NCBI GenBank assembly: GCA_002914805.1
Contig: JXTB01000642.1
Location: 51,160-115,159 of the forward strand
Direction: 5' to 3'
DNA: 64,000 bases
Source of the DNA: Parasponia andersonii
Taxonomy: Eukaryota > Streptophyta > Magnoliopsida > Rosales > Cannabaceae
The notes under the pieces were generated by a model that saw nothing but the letters and a program-made list of their open reading frames with translations, was not told where the DNA came from and ran no database searches. Position numbers and translations under genes: made by a program. This document shows positions 50,273 to 60,354 of the stretch, one piece after another. Numbering within the stretch: the stretch's first letter is position 1; each line of letters opens with the position of its first letter.

Positions 50273-51336
50273 TTTTAATTTTTGCCCGTCTTTTCCTTTT
50301 AATCTTGTATGCCTCTACAAGGATGGAAAATCTGGACCTGAGAAGCTATACAACTCATATCAAAATCACAGGCACTATGTTCTCAATAGCAGGTGCATTG
50401 GTAGCGGTTCTCTACAGGCCCACACTTTTATCTTCTGCATCTTCATCTCCTTCTTCCCAACTTTCCCTTTCACTCCAGTATCCTCTGGGAACATCAGCAA
50501 AATATTGGGTCATAGGATGCCTTTTACTAGATTGTCAATGCCTTCTGTACTCAATCTGGTACATTCTTCAGGTAACTTAAAAGTGAGTTAATAATGTTTC
50601 AATGTCCAGATATTTTGAAAGGTTAAGGTTAGTCAGGAAAGCTATGACATTTTCTCTCAAGCACTTGACAGACTCGGGTGATGAAACTTTACCCAGATGA
50701 GAAAATTGTTGTAGCTGTAAACTTTCTGTGCACCGCAACTATGGCAGTACCGATATGCTTTATAGGAGAAACAAAACTGAGCGCTTGGACACTGAGGCCT
50801 GATATAGAATTGGTTGCCGTTGTATTGTCCATAAGAAATTTTGATAAATGGCATATATAGCATCGCAGGTGGTTGGATATATATGTTCAACTTGTTAAAG
50901 GTGTTTTCTGTTTATTAGGGATTCTTTGGTCAACCCTTCCGTACGTTGGTCCACACATGGGGGCTGCACCTGAAAGGGCCACTCTATATCTCAATCTTCA
51001 GGCCATTGTCAATTGCCATGGCAGCTGCTGTTGGTGTTATATTCCTTGGTGATGCTCTGTGTCTTGGGAGGTATTATAGCTGTCCCACTAATTGGTTCCA
51101 AGATCACCAAAGAAGAAGTACTGATAATTTGCTTGTTTACGTTGGGCAACTCATTGCATTGCTTTTCTTTCCTCTTTACTTGATGCCCTTTTTTGAGTGT
51201 CCTCGGAGCAGCTATATTACTACTTGGATTTTATGCTGTAATATGGGCAAAAGCATGGGAAGATTATACCGAGAATTGTGGATCTGATGACTTGGGAGCC
51301 TTACTAGATGGGAAGACGCCTTTGCTGGGAAGTTAA
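49486..51336 (+). pseudogene. WAT1-related/EamA (UMAMIT-like) transporter gene, recently disabled
   Basis: Seven exons can be traced: 49486-49673, 49752-49814, 49965-50078, 50322-50571, 50672-50830, 50919-51070, 51198-51336; all phases match. The protein shows EamA-type membrane repeats, [15 protein letters not shown] in exon 3, LRPDIELVAVV in exon 5, and [15 protein letters not shown] and GVIFLGDAL in exon 6. Family members carry small metabolites or amino acids across plant membranes. Three defects: the start codon position is GTG (the duplicate at 52729 keeps ATG); the acceptor before exon 3 ends GCAT instead of AG; the donor after exon 5 is ATAAG instead of GT. The next in-frame Met is at 49528. 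Otherwise the reading frame is clean, so decay is recent, or these are assembly errors. Confidence 0.75.
50228..50268. repeat. (CT)n microsatellite in transporter intron 3
   Basis: About 40 bases of CT repeat in the intron between exons 3 and 4. Confidence 0.9.
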
Positions 51337-51840
51337 AAAGAGTTGAAGATACGTAGAAGAGCTGATCAAAGATGGTTATATATGCAAATAAATGCATGTT
51401 GGTTTTATCTTTTTCTTCCCCTTTTCCACCCTTGGTTCCAAACCGTTTGAGGTGATTAGATGACGAAATTCCTTATTTGCTAGATTGAAATGTAACGGAA
51501 ACTTTTACAACCGCCAATGATTCAATAAGTTTGCTGTTCTTGAAAAGGGCCCGAGGCTTATGTAATAATCTTCAGGCTTGTCTCAAGTGTTTTTTGTGTT
51601 TTAATTACCATGTAGTTGGTCAGAGAATGCTATAAAGACTCACTCTTGTCACAAGTGTATTTGTTCCTATGGTTGAAGTTGCAATTAAACATAGCAACAC
51701 GATTATCACCTATCAATAACTTAATTATGTCTTGATCAATGTTAATGATTTGACCTACAATAGTAAGTTCTAAGGTGATCTCTTTTTTTCTTGTTCTCTC
51801 AATTCTCCTTGTCATAGCAACTCAACATTCATCTTCCCAT
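51337..51840. other. 3' flank of transporter gene
   Basis: Non-coding. It contains the probable 3' UTR and no recognisable element. Confidence 0.5.
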
Positions 51841-52510
51841 GTTCTCTCAGTCAACACTCAACACGATTCCGGAGAAAACAACTCAAAGATAGATGATCTG
51901 TTCAAGTTAATTGTGACCTATGAGATGAGAAAAATGCTTTGATGGAGAAGTATCGAGGCAAAATTTATCCTGTGGTCAGGGTCGATGAGAAACGGCTGCT
52001 TATAGTCTTGGTCAAGAGAAACAGCATGTCATCGAAAATTTCTCTGCCAGGAAGGACTACCTGGTGAAAGGTAGAAGGTTCTGTCCAGATATAATGGTGA
52101 AAATGACCAAGAGGTGTGAACCAACAAGGTGATTCTTCTTTTGAGGCCAAGTTTACTGAAGAATACTTAAGGTGGTATCTTCGGCTGCCATGCCGGACAA
52201 TGATGATCTTTCACATTGCTCTGTTATTGGGAGGTCAGATGCATACGCTTCAGACTCGACTATGGATCATTTGACCTCCACAATGATTGATGATCAGCTC
52301 AAATCAGGTATGTTGCAGCAACAGAGTGATACGGATATGTATGCATTTGGATTACGCAAGAAAATTTTGTATATTTATCATCTGTGTCATTGATATGTTT
52401 ACTATTCTTATCATCTTCATCCCCTACCTATGTATATATATATATATATATATATCCAAAGTCAATACAGGTAACTATTTTTATCTTCCTTTGGTCAAGC
52501 AGAATAATGA
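51841..52510 (+). pseudogene. partial duplicate of UVH3 last exon and 3' flank
   Basis: It starts at the intron/exon border (TTCTCTCAGTCAA..., compare ATGTCTCAGTCAT at 48178) and follows the UVH3 last exon with many indels. Shared blocks include AAAATGCTTTGATGGAGA, GGTATGTTGC and GGTTCTGTCCAGATA-type sequence. It continues through the 3' UTR. There is no upstream UVH3 sequence, so it cannot be expressed as a nuclease. Confidence 0.85.
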
Positions 52511-52728
52511 TCACCTAGACCTCGTAAATGAAAACGTGGGATCTTGTCACGTTGTTGTTTTATTTCTGTTGAGGCAGTCCAAGGTGCTTCCAAAAGAAGC
52601 GTGACTATCATGTTCAATGTAAAATTTATACCCATCAACAATTCAATAAGGTGCTTTTCTAATAAATTAAGTAATAAAAGAAGCCAAATGAAGTAGAGAG
52701 AGAAAGAAGAGACAGAGGAGGGAGAGAA

Positions 52729-53123
52729 ATGGCTGGTTTGGACTGCAAGAAAGAAGTTTTCTCATTTATGGCAATGGCCTCGGTAGAGTTTGCCATGGTG
52801 GGCGTAAATACGTCATACAAAGCAGCCTCTTTGAAGGGGTTGAGCTACTTGTCTTTATTGCCTATTCTTCTGTTGTAGCTGCTCTTGCTTTTCTCCCACT
52901 TCCTTTGTATTTTGCAGGTAATGAACCATCTCTTAAATCTCATGCTCATGAAATTTTGAGACATACAAATCTTTCATCGTGTAAACTTGTGTACTGATAG
53001 TTTCTCTAAAATTTTCATTACTTGTATTGTGCAGAAGGGAACTTCCTTCTTTCGCGCTTTCTGTTCACAGAATTGTCCTCCTTGGACTGATTTTGTATGA
53101 AAATAATTTAATTACCTGATTTT
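52729..53123 (+). pseudogene. truncated duplicate of the transporter gene (exons 1-2)
   Basis: It begins ATGGCTGGTTTGGAC and matches exon 1 of the gene at 49486 (VGVNTxYKAA, LKGLSY), with a one-base deletion near 52850. Exon 2 is recognisable at 53037-53096 (GGAACTTCCTTCTTTCGCGC), then the sequence runs into a copia LTR at 53124. It lies at the same distance from the UVH3 fragment as the parent does from UVH3. Confidence 0.85.
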
Positions 53124-53642
53124 TGTGAGGGAAATAACCTCCCTAGTAGCCACACAAAATTGCGAAAGTGATAAATAAAGTGAAATAAGAAGACATATAA
53201 TTTTAGTGGTTCAATAATTTGGCTATGTTCACGAGACTATTGCGGGAAAAAAATTTACACAGTATTTATAAACATTCACAACCCAAAACCCAAATACACC
53301 AAAGGGAGATTATACTATAACTCAGAATAAAGTCTCTCTATTTTACTCTCACTTTAACGTAGTGTATTTGCACTTACTTTTTGGATATTTTTCTTTGATC
53401 CTAAACTCTATTTCTTTCTCTCTGCTGGATAATTTTTTGAAGTGAGGATAAGCTCTATTTATAGAGCCAAAGCAAATAGAGCCAAAGCTTCTCTATACGC
53501 GATTGTTAAGTAGCCCATGAGAATCGACTTTCCCTTCATCATTCTCTTTTCTTCTTCTGTGGGCTCTTCTTGTCCTATTTCTTTTTTCTTCATTCGTAGG
53601 CTCTCTTTGTCCATTTCGTTTTTTGTTTGTTTTGCTCCAACA
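53124..53642 (-). repeat. copia 3' LTR (519 bp)
   Basis: On the minus strand it starts TGTTGGAGCAAAACAAAC after the AAGGATT purine tract and ends ...TTATTTCCCTCACA. A size around 0.5 kb and TG...CA ends fit Ty1/copia. Confidence 0.7.
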
Positions 53643-55125
53643 ATCCTTGACTAATGCATTGAATTTGGAAAAAGAAAAAATATCTGTGGCTCACAAATTT
53701 GACTCTAATAATTCTCCAAGCTAATTTCAATTTGTCTTCATACTGATCAATACAATTGTTTATCTCTCCTCTTCGTACTTGTAGTCCAATTGAAGCTGAA
53801 CATAGTTTTAATTTGTCAATGGTCACTATCTTTGCTAATATATTTGCAGGATTCTTATTTCCCATAATTTTGTCAAGTACTAAGACTCCATCTTCCAAAA
53901 CTGATCTGATGAAATGATTCGTACTTGTATATGTTTCATTCTAACATGAAAAATGAGATTCATTGCAAAGTGAATTGCACTCTAGCTGTTACAATGCAAC
54001 ACACTCTTCTCTTCTTGTGACCCAGTTCCTCTAAAAAAGATTGTAACTAGATCATCTTTTTGCAAGAATCTGTTACAGCAACACACTCTATCTCAGTAGT
54101 TGAAAGTGCAATAATCTTTTACAACTTAGAAATCTAACTAACTGCTGTACCTCTAAGAGTGTATATATATCTAGTAGTACTTTTCTTGCCGTCTAAATTA
54201 CCGGCCATGTCAGCATCCACACAGCCTTGTAAATCCAAACCTATCTTTCTAAAACATAGAACCTTGTCTGCAGTGCCTCTTAGATATCTGAGAATCTATT
54301 TCACTATTTCTCAGTACTGTTTACCTGGATTACTCATATACCGGCTCACAACTTCCACTGCATGGGCTATATCTGGTCTAGTACATACCATGACATACAT
54401 AAGATTGCCAATAATAGGTGCATAAGGTACCTTTGCCATGTAGGTTTGCTCTTCCTCCGTTGAGGGTGATTGCTCTTTAGTTAGTTTGAAGAGACTAGCC
54501 AAAGAAGTACTCACAGGCTTTGCTCTATCCACGTTGAATCTTTAAGTAAATATTTTATATATTCCTATTATGATAGCTTCAATGTCCTGTTCACCCCATC
54601 TCTAGAAATCCTCACCCCAAGGATTTGCTTTGCTACTCCTAAGTCTTTCATTGAGAATTCCTCCGAAAATTCCCTCTTTAGCTTGTCAATTTCCTCTATA
54701 TTAGCTCCAGCAATTAATATATCATTTACATATAGAAGTAGAATGATGTAGGAATTGCCAAACCTCTTCACATAGCAAGAGTGATCTACCTAGCACTTCA
54801 AGTAACAGTTATTACTCATGAATCTTTTAAACTTCTTGTACTACTGTCTTAGAGCTTGTTTTAGTCCATACAAGCTCTTCCGAAATTTGCACACCATTTT
54901 CTCTTTTCCTTGTACTTTAAAGTCTTGTGGCTGCTTCGTATAAATTTCTTCCTCCAAGTCACCATAGAGAAACGTCATTTTGACATCTAGCTACTTTAAG
55001 TACTATTCTGATTGTGGTCAGTTTGACCATTGAAGAGAAAATTTTGGTGTAGTCAATACCTTCTTTCTACTAAAAACTTTTGACAAGTAGCCTTACCTTG
55101 TGCTGCTTGCTACAGTTATATTCTT
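53643..55125 (-). pseudogene. copia reverse transcriptase/RNase H relic
   Basis: Right to left: an RT N-terminal part with FRKSLYGLKQAL (about 54880), the catalytic box as LLYVNDILIAG (about 54740; Asp replaced by Asn), FSMKDLG, then IGNLMYVMVCTRPDIAHAV (about 54410) and a C-terminal NPANILAK and KLKLCSASIGL near 53830. Several stops and frameshifts are present. Confidence 0.8.
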
Positions 55126-55259
55126 CCTATATTTGATAGACTCACTTTTCCTTCTTTTCCTCAATCCATTCAGCCTACTACAACTTCCAATTTTTAAACT
55201 TCTGAGTCACCTGTATCTTCCCCAGCACAGATTCCTTTACCAACTCAAAAGTCTGTCAA

Positions 55260-56604
55260 TGCTCATCCAATGACTATAAGAGCTTAAGCAGGTATTCATA
55301 AGCCAAATGTTTATCTCACTTCAAAAGTACCTGAAACTGTAGAAGATGCTTTGCAGCAAAATATATTAGGAAATAATAATGATTGAAGAGTTTCTTGCTC
55401 TCATGAGAAATGAGACTTGGTTTCTTATCCTCCTACCTCCTAACAAGAAAAGCAATGGGGTGTAAATGGGTGTTTAAAGTTAAAGAAAATCCAGATGGTA
55501 GTATTCAATAGTATAAGGCAAGACTTGTTGCTAAGGAGTTTTTTCAAATGGCAGGCTTTGATTACACAGAGACTTTTAGTTTTGTAATAAAACCTACAAC
55601 AATCAGAATAGTTTTCATAGCTGCTTTGACTCGTGGCTAGTGTGTGAAACAACTTGAAATTAATAATGCGTTTTTAAATGGAGTTCTTCAAGAGGATGTC
55701 TACATGGAGCAACCTCATCGGTTTGTTTCTCCTAATACTACAGGGCTTGTTTGCAAGTTACATAAAGCATTATATGGTTCGAAACAAGCCGGGCTTGGTT
55801 TCAAAAATTGACTTCAGCTCTTATAAGACTTGGTTTCAATTCTGGAAAATCTGATCAATCTTTATTTACTAGAATTACGCCTCAGCATTCTACACTTGTG
55901 CTTGTCTATGTTGATGATATTATGGTCACGTGAAGCAACTCTAGTCTTATCACTAAACTGATTGCTCAGTTGAATAAAAAATTTTCTTTAAAGGACCTTG
56001 GTGATGTAGACTACTTTCTTGGCATTCAGATGAACCGTAATGGTGATGGTTTCTTATTGTCTCAACAGAAATACATCACCGATCTTTTATGTAAAGCAAA
56101 ATGCAGAATGCTAATGCTCTACCTACTCCAATGATGAGCACTAACAGATCATCAACTTTCGGCAATGATCTAGTGCAGAATGTCCAGCGGTATCACAGCT
56201 TAGTTGGTGCTTTACAATATGCTACAATTACACGTCCTAAGATTACCTATGTTGTCCATAAATTCTGCCAATTCATGCAGAACCCCTTAGAGAGTTATTG
56301 GAAAGCTTTCAAACGAATATTGTGGTACTTGAGAGGGACTCTAGACTATGGTGTGCATTTATGGAAAGGTACTGATCTTTATCTCGTGGGATTTTGTGAT
56401 GCTAACTGGGCCTCGGATCCTGATTACAGGAGGTCCACTACAGGGATTTGTGTCTATCTTCGACCAAATCTCATAGCTTCGCAATTTAAGCAGCAGCACA
56501 TCAGGTCAATGTCGAGTACTGAAGTTGAGCATCAAACTTTAGCTCATTTGGTTGCTGAAATCACTTGGATTCAGTCGTTATTATCAGAATTTCAAATGCC
56601 TTAA
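55260..56604 (+). pseudogene. copia RT/RNase H relic (fragment 2)
   Basis: Shows GCKWVFKVKENPDGS (55459), [10 protein letters not shown], the catalytic box VYVDDIMVT (about 55907), FSLKDLGDVDYFLGIQM, then the RNase H block VGFCDANWASDPDYRRSTTG (about 56387) and a final WIQSLLSEF. In-frame stops near 55513, 55639 and 55932 plus at least two frameshifts. Confidence 0.85.
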
Positions 56605-56868
56605 ACTCAAGCCCCTGTTGTATGATGTGATAACCTTAGCACTGTTATGTTAGCTGCTAATCCAGTTCTTCATGCGAGAACAAAGTACATAGAACTAGAT
56701 TTTTATTTTATTCGAGAGAAAGTTGTTCAAAAATAACTTGATGTTTGACATGTGCCATCACAAGATCAGAATGCATATATTCTTACCAAAGTAGTCTCTG
56801 CTCCTCGGTTTTTATCCATTCATGAAAAACTCAGTTGAGAAACTCTCTACTCTGAGTTTGAGGGGGCA

Positions 56869-57045
56869 TGTTAGTGAATAAGTTTATAATTAGTATTGTA
56901 ACAGATCAGGAAGTTAGTTACACACAGGTATTATTGCTAGTGGTTTTGTTATGTTTCCGTTAAGAGACTAAGTATATATTAGGCTCATGTTACCAACTAC
57001 ACAGTCAAATACAATTCAATTGAATCATTCATATCGAAACTTTTT
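56869..57045 (+). repeat. partial copia 3' LTR (fragment 2)
   Basis: Starts TGTTAGTGAATAAG directly after the polypurine tract; cut off by copia fragment 3 after about 180 bases. The right end is approximate. Confidence 0.6.
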
Positions 57046-57477
57046 TCTCTCTTTATATTTTTTTCAACAAATACCTGGTTTGGATTTTTCTGAAACCTTT
57101 AGTCTAGTTATTAAGTCTTCCACTATTATAGTTATTTTAACTCTTGTTGTTCAGTTCAACTGGGATATACAACAAATTGATATTAATAATGCGTTTTTGA
57201 AGGGTGACTTGGAAGAAACTGTGTATATGAGACAACTAGAAGGCTTTGAGGATTCAACTAAACCAGATCATGTTTGTTATCTTAAGAAAGCTTTGAACGG
57301 GTTGAAACAAGCACCACGAGCTTGGTTTGAGAAATTGAGACAGGCTTTACTACATTGGGGTTTCTCTAACTCAAAGTCTGATGGTTCTTTGTTCATTTAA
57401 AAATGCAAAGCCCATGTTTTATATCTCTTGGTTTATGTTGACGTTATATTGATAACTGGTAGTGATTCTACTCTCAT
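57046..57477 (+). mobile_element. Ty1/copia fragment 3 (RT piece)
   Basis: An RT portion from PGLDFSETFS through DINNAFLKGD, NGLKQAPRAWFEKL and the catalytic box region VYVDVILITG (second Asp replaced by Val). One stop at 57398. It ends abruptly at 57477, where gypsy sequence begins. Confidence 0.8.
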
Positions 57478-58111
57478 TGATCGCTTCACATTCGAGGAAG
57501 GCTAGGAACGGATGAAACGACGATCTGTCAAGGTCGCTTTTGGTTCTGCGATGGGGATGCTGGCCAATGTAGGTACTTTTTTATTCTCCTCAAATGTATT
57601 ATTTCTTGGTATTAATGATTATATTTTTTAGACCACGGCTGCTGCTGTCCTGATGCACGACCCGGTCCTCGAATGCTTGGAGAAGGCCGAAAAAGTTGAA
57701 GAGATAACCCAAGCATTCGAGAACTCGGAGAAAGCTCGAGAAGAGGAGAAAACAGCCTTCGACTTGGAGAGGCAGCAGCTGCTTGAAAACCTCGAGGAGA
57801 AGCTCGAGAAGGAGAACCTCGAGGAGAAAGTCAAAGAGCTCGAGAAAGCCATCTTTGAGCATCCGGATCGCATGAGGGAGGCGACTACTGAGGCGGTTCA
57901 CAAAGCTATCGAAGAGTTCAAGGCGACTGAAGTCAAAGAGCTCGAAGATAAAGCTAGAGATATCGCCTCGTCGACCATCATTTTTAATATTTTCTACGAG
58001 CATTCAGACTTTGACTTCTTCATCCTTGGCGAGGACGTGGTCGAGCTTATCCAGAGTTGGAGGGAGGATACTGTCAAAGCTGGGGATGACGATGCGAGCA
58101 CTTTCGCATAA
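57478..58111 (+). pseudogene. antisense ORF, C-terminal exons, element B
   Basis: Two exons: about 57478-57567 and 57632-58111, with an intron ending TTTTTTAG. The second exon is an open frame of 152 codons beginning MHDPVLECLEKAEKVEE. It is nearly identical in layout to the exon at 4037-3603 but has an extra ~13-residue Glu/Leu-rich insertion (LENLEEKLEKENL region) and an intact C-terminus. Heptad-rich, so a probable coiled coil. The N-terminal part is lost at the copia junction. Confidence 0.75.
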
Positions 58112-58818
58112 TATTTGTATTTTTTTTTATTATTTTTAGAATAATGCGGGCTTGGTCCCCCTTCCTCTCTGCTGATGTATGGGTGCCAAAATTCTTTTAA
58201 TGAATATTATTTTTCCCTCAGATTCCTACAAAATAATGAAAACACAACACTGATTTTAACCAAGTAGTCAATCACTAAGTGACTGATCAGTACGCTTTTT
58301 GCGATTTGAATCCAACTAATTTAAAACGAGTTTTAAGTGTTAAGATAGGTTAGGTCGCTTAAGAAAACAACACATATGAGTGATGCAAACTCTCAACTGT
58401 TTTTCAAAAGTTCCATGTCAAAATAGGATATAGCAATATATCACATCGAACAATGAACGTTTGGCTTAGTTACTTATTTGTTCGAGGAGGGAAATTGCGT
58501 AATACTACATGCTGAGGCATGAAGCGAGGAGAAAATCCTAGGATTTTAAGGAATTTCAGATACTTCGACGATCTAAAACTCCGTCTCCTCTAAATGGACG
58601 TTTGCATAGTCCCTTAGGAAACAAGTAGGAGATAAAATTCTGATCCCACTGCCCCCCGAGTTTTATGGTATCCGAAAACTGCCATAAAACTATAAGAAAA
58701 CGAACCAAACGAAGTTGAAGTAATAGCCGAAGAAATATTATTGACGAACGACGTCGAATGAAGAAATAACGAAGATACAGTAAGCCGTTGAAATCGCATG
58801 GAAGATAAACATGAAGAT

Positions 58819-59726
58819 TCATTGATAATAACGATGAAGTTGTTCTGCATTCCAAGTATATTCGATTTTTTGTCCACCGATGCGAGCTAGGTGGTATGTC
58901 CCAGGTTGAATGATGTTATCAATAACATAAGGCCCTTCCCAGGAAGGTCCAAATACACCAGCACCATGCTCTTTAAAATGTCTACTTTTGACTTTGGAGT
59001 TATAATGTCGAGCAGTGCGTTGTTGATATGCAATTCGAAGTTGAGATTGTTCATGCATTTCTTCTAAAAAAATTAAGTTCAATTCTCAGTAATACATCAT
59101 TCTGATTTTACTCATAAACAGACCGCCGTAGAGAGCCCACACCAATTTCAACTGCGATCATTACTTCATATCCATAAGCCAGAGAGAATGGACTTTCTTA
59201 TGAACCCAATTTCGAGCAGCTTCTCCACCTCTTCTTTTAACGCGACGTAGCGCTCTGGATTCATAGCTCTTCTTTTCTGCCGTACAGGCTTCTTTGTCAG
59301 ATCTATGTGAAGACGGTGGCATATAATCCTCGAATCAATCCCTACCATGTCCGAATGTCGCCATGCGAAGACATCCAAGTTAGATTTCAGAAAAATGACC
59401 AATGAAGCTCGCACAGGCTCTTGAATCTCCGTTCCAATCTTTAAAGTCTTGGAAGACATGTCGAATGATAAATCCTCCAGATCTTCAATGGGTCTAGTTC
59501 TGACTTCTTCGTCTATTTCTCGAGGATCAAAGTCTTCGCTGGTCGTATCGATTGACGCTTTAACCGACGGTTCGACTGATGCCTTGTCTGATGGTTCGAT
59601 TGACGCTTTATCTGACGACTTAACTAGAGTTTCGACTGACGCTTTGCCCACTGCTTCGACTGACGCTTCCTCTGGCAGGTGGACCATCATTGTGCAAGAC
59701 ATCGCATCCTTTGCTGCAAGTTTCAA
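58819..59726 (-). pseudogene. RT start fused to integrase end by internal deletion (element B)
   Basis: From 59726 the sequence carries the protease-RT linker (with repeated SVEPSxKAS units near 59640-59540) and the RT N-terminus, up to the EKLLEIGFI region at about 59200. It then continues with the integrase segment that in element A lies at about 2505 (SPFSLAYGYE in another frame), and on to HRYYQ and the stop at 58819. Confidence 0.85.
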
Positions 59727-59842
59727 AGTGTTGTTATAACAAGTCCTCGCATCATATTGGTTTCCTCACACCTCGCCTACCCCGTGTTGGGTCAGGAATT
59801 TCATAGTGAGATGGTAGATTGAAGTGACGGCTCGAAGTTCCC

Positions 59843-60094
59843 TCAGCATCGGTCTTCCCAGCACAGGATGAATGCGGAGGGGTAATCTACCACCAAAAAT
59901 TGGGTCATTATCGTTGAAACCCTAGGATAGGTTCCAACGTTGACCATTAATTCAATCATGCCCATAGGCATCAGGCTGTCACCAGTGAAACCATAGAGTG
60001 GAGTGATGGTAGGCTTCAAGTCGCTCTCATTCAACCACATCTTCTTAAAGACGTCGTAGTACAGGATGTCCACAGTACTTTCGTTATCAACCAA
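59843..60094 (-). pseudogene. gypsy aspartic protease relic (element B)
   Basis: Begins VDNESTVDILYYDVF, the position of the D-S/T-G-type active site (here D-N-E-S), followed by LYGFTGD and FLVVDYPSAF. The altered active-site neighbourhood suggests inactivity. Confidence 0.75.
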
Positions 60095-60354
60095 TACTCA
60101 CCATAACTGTGTGCTTCCACAATTAATTTTTATGATCAACGCGTCATTATGCGGATAATGGACTTTTCTTGCGTCCTGTTCTGTGAAGGTAATGTCCATG
60201 TCTAGTACTCGTTGAAGCTTGCGTGGTCACTACTCAAGATGCATGACATTAGTTAATGGCTATTGTCGAGCTTCTCGTGCATACCTGTCTTGAGCCCTTT
60301 TCGAATCTCTGCCAACATGCGGTCCTCTAAAGATAGTTCGGACTTCGCTTGCTG

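Larger units (their letters stand above)
53124..55125 (-). mobile_element. Ty1/copia fragment 1 (3' pol plus 3' LTR)
   Basis: On the minus strand pol runs from about 55125 to 53660, followed by an LTR at 53642-53124. The 5' half is missing; a second copia fragment in opposite orientation starts at the right edge. It has inserted into, and truncated, the duplicated transporter gene. Confidence 0.8.
55126..57045 (+). mobile_element. Ty1/copia fragment 2
   Basis: Contains the linker before RT (HPMTIRA near 55263), RT/RNase H to 56604, a GAGGGGGC polypurine tract (56860) and the start of an LTR at 56869. It lacks the 5' half. Confidence 0.8.

Noticed and set aside
51070-51197. Apparent frameshift in exon 6 of the transporter (LGRYYSC)
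   Set aside because: A GTATTA donor at 51071 and TTTTGAG acceptor at 51197 remove 127 bases and join LG to [12 protein letters not shown] in frame; it is an intron.
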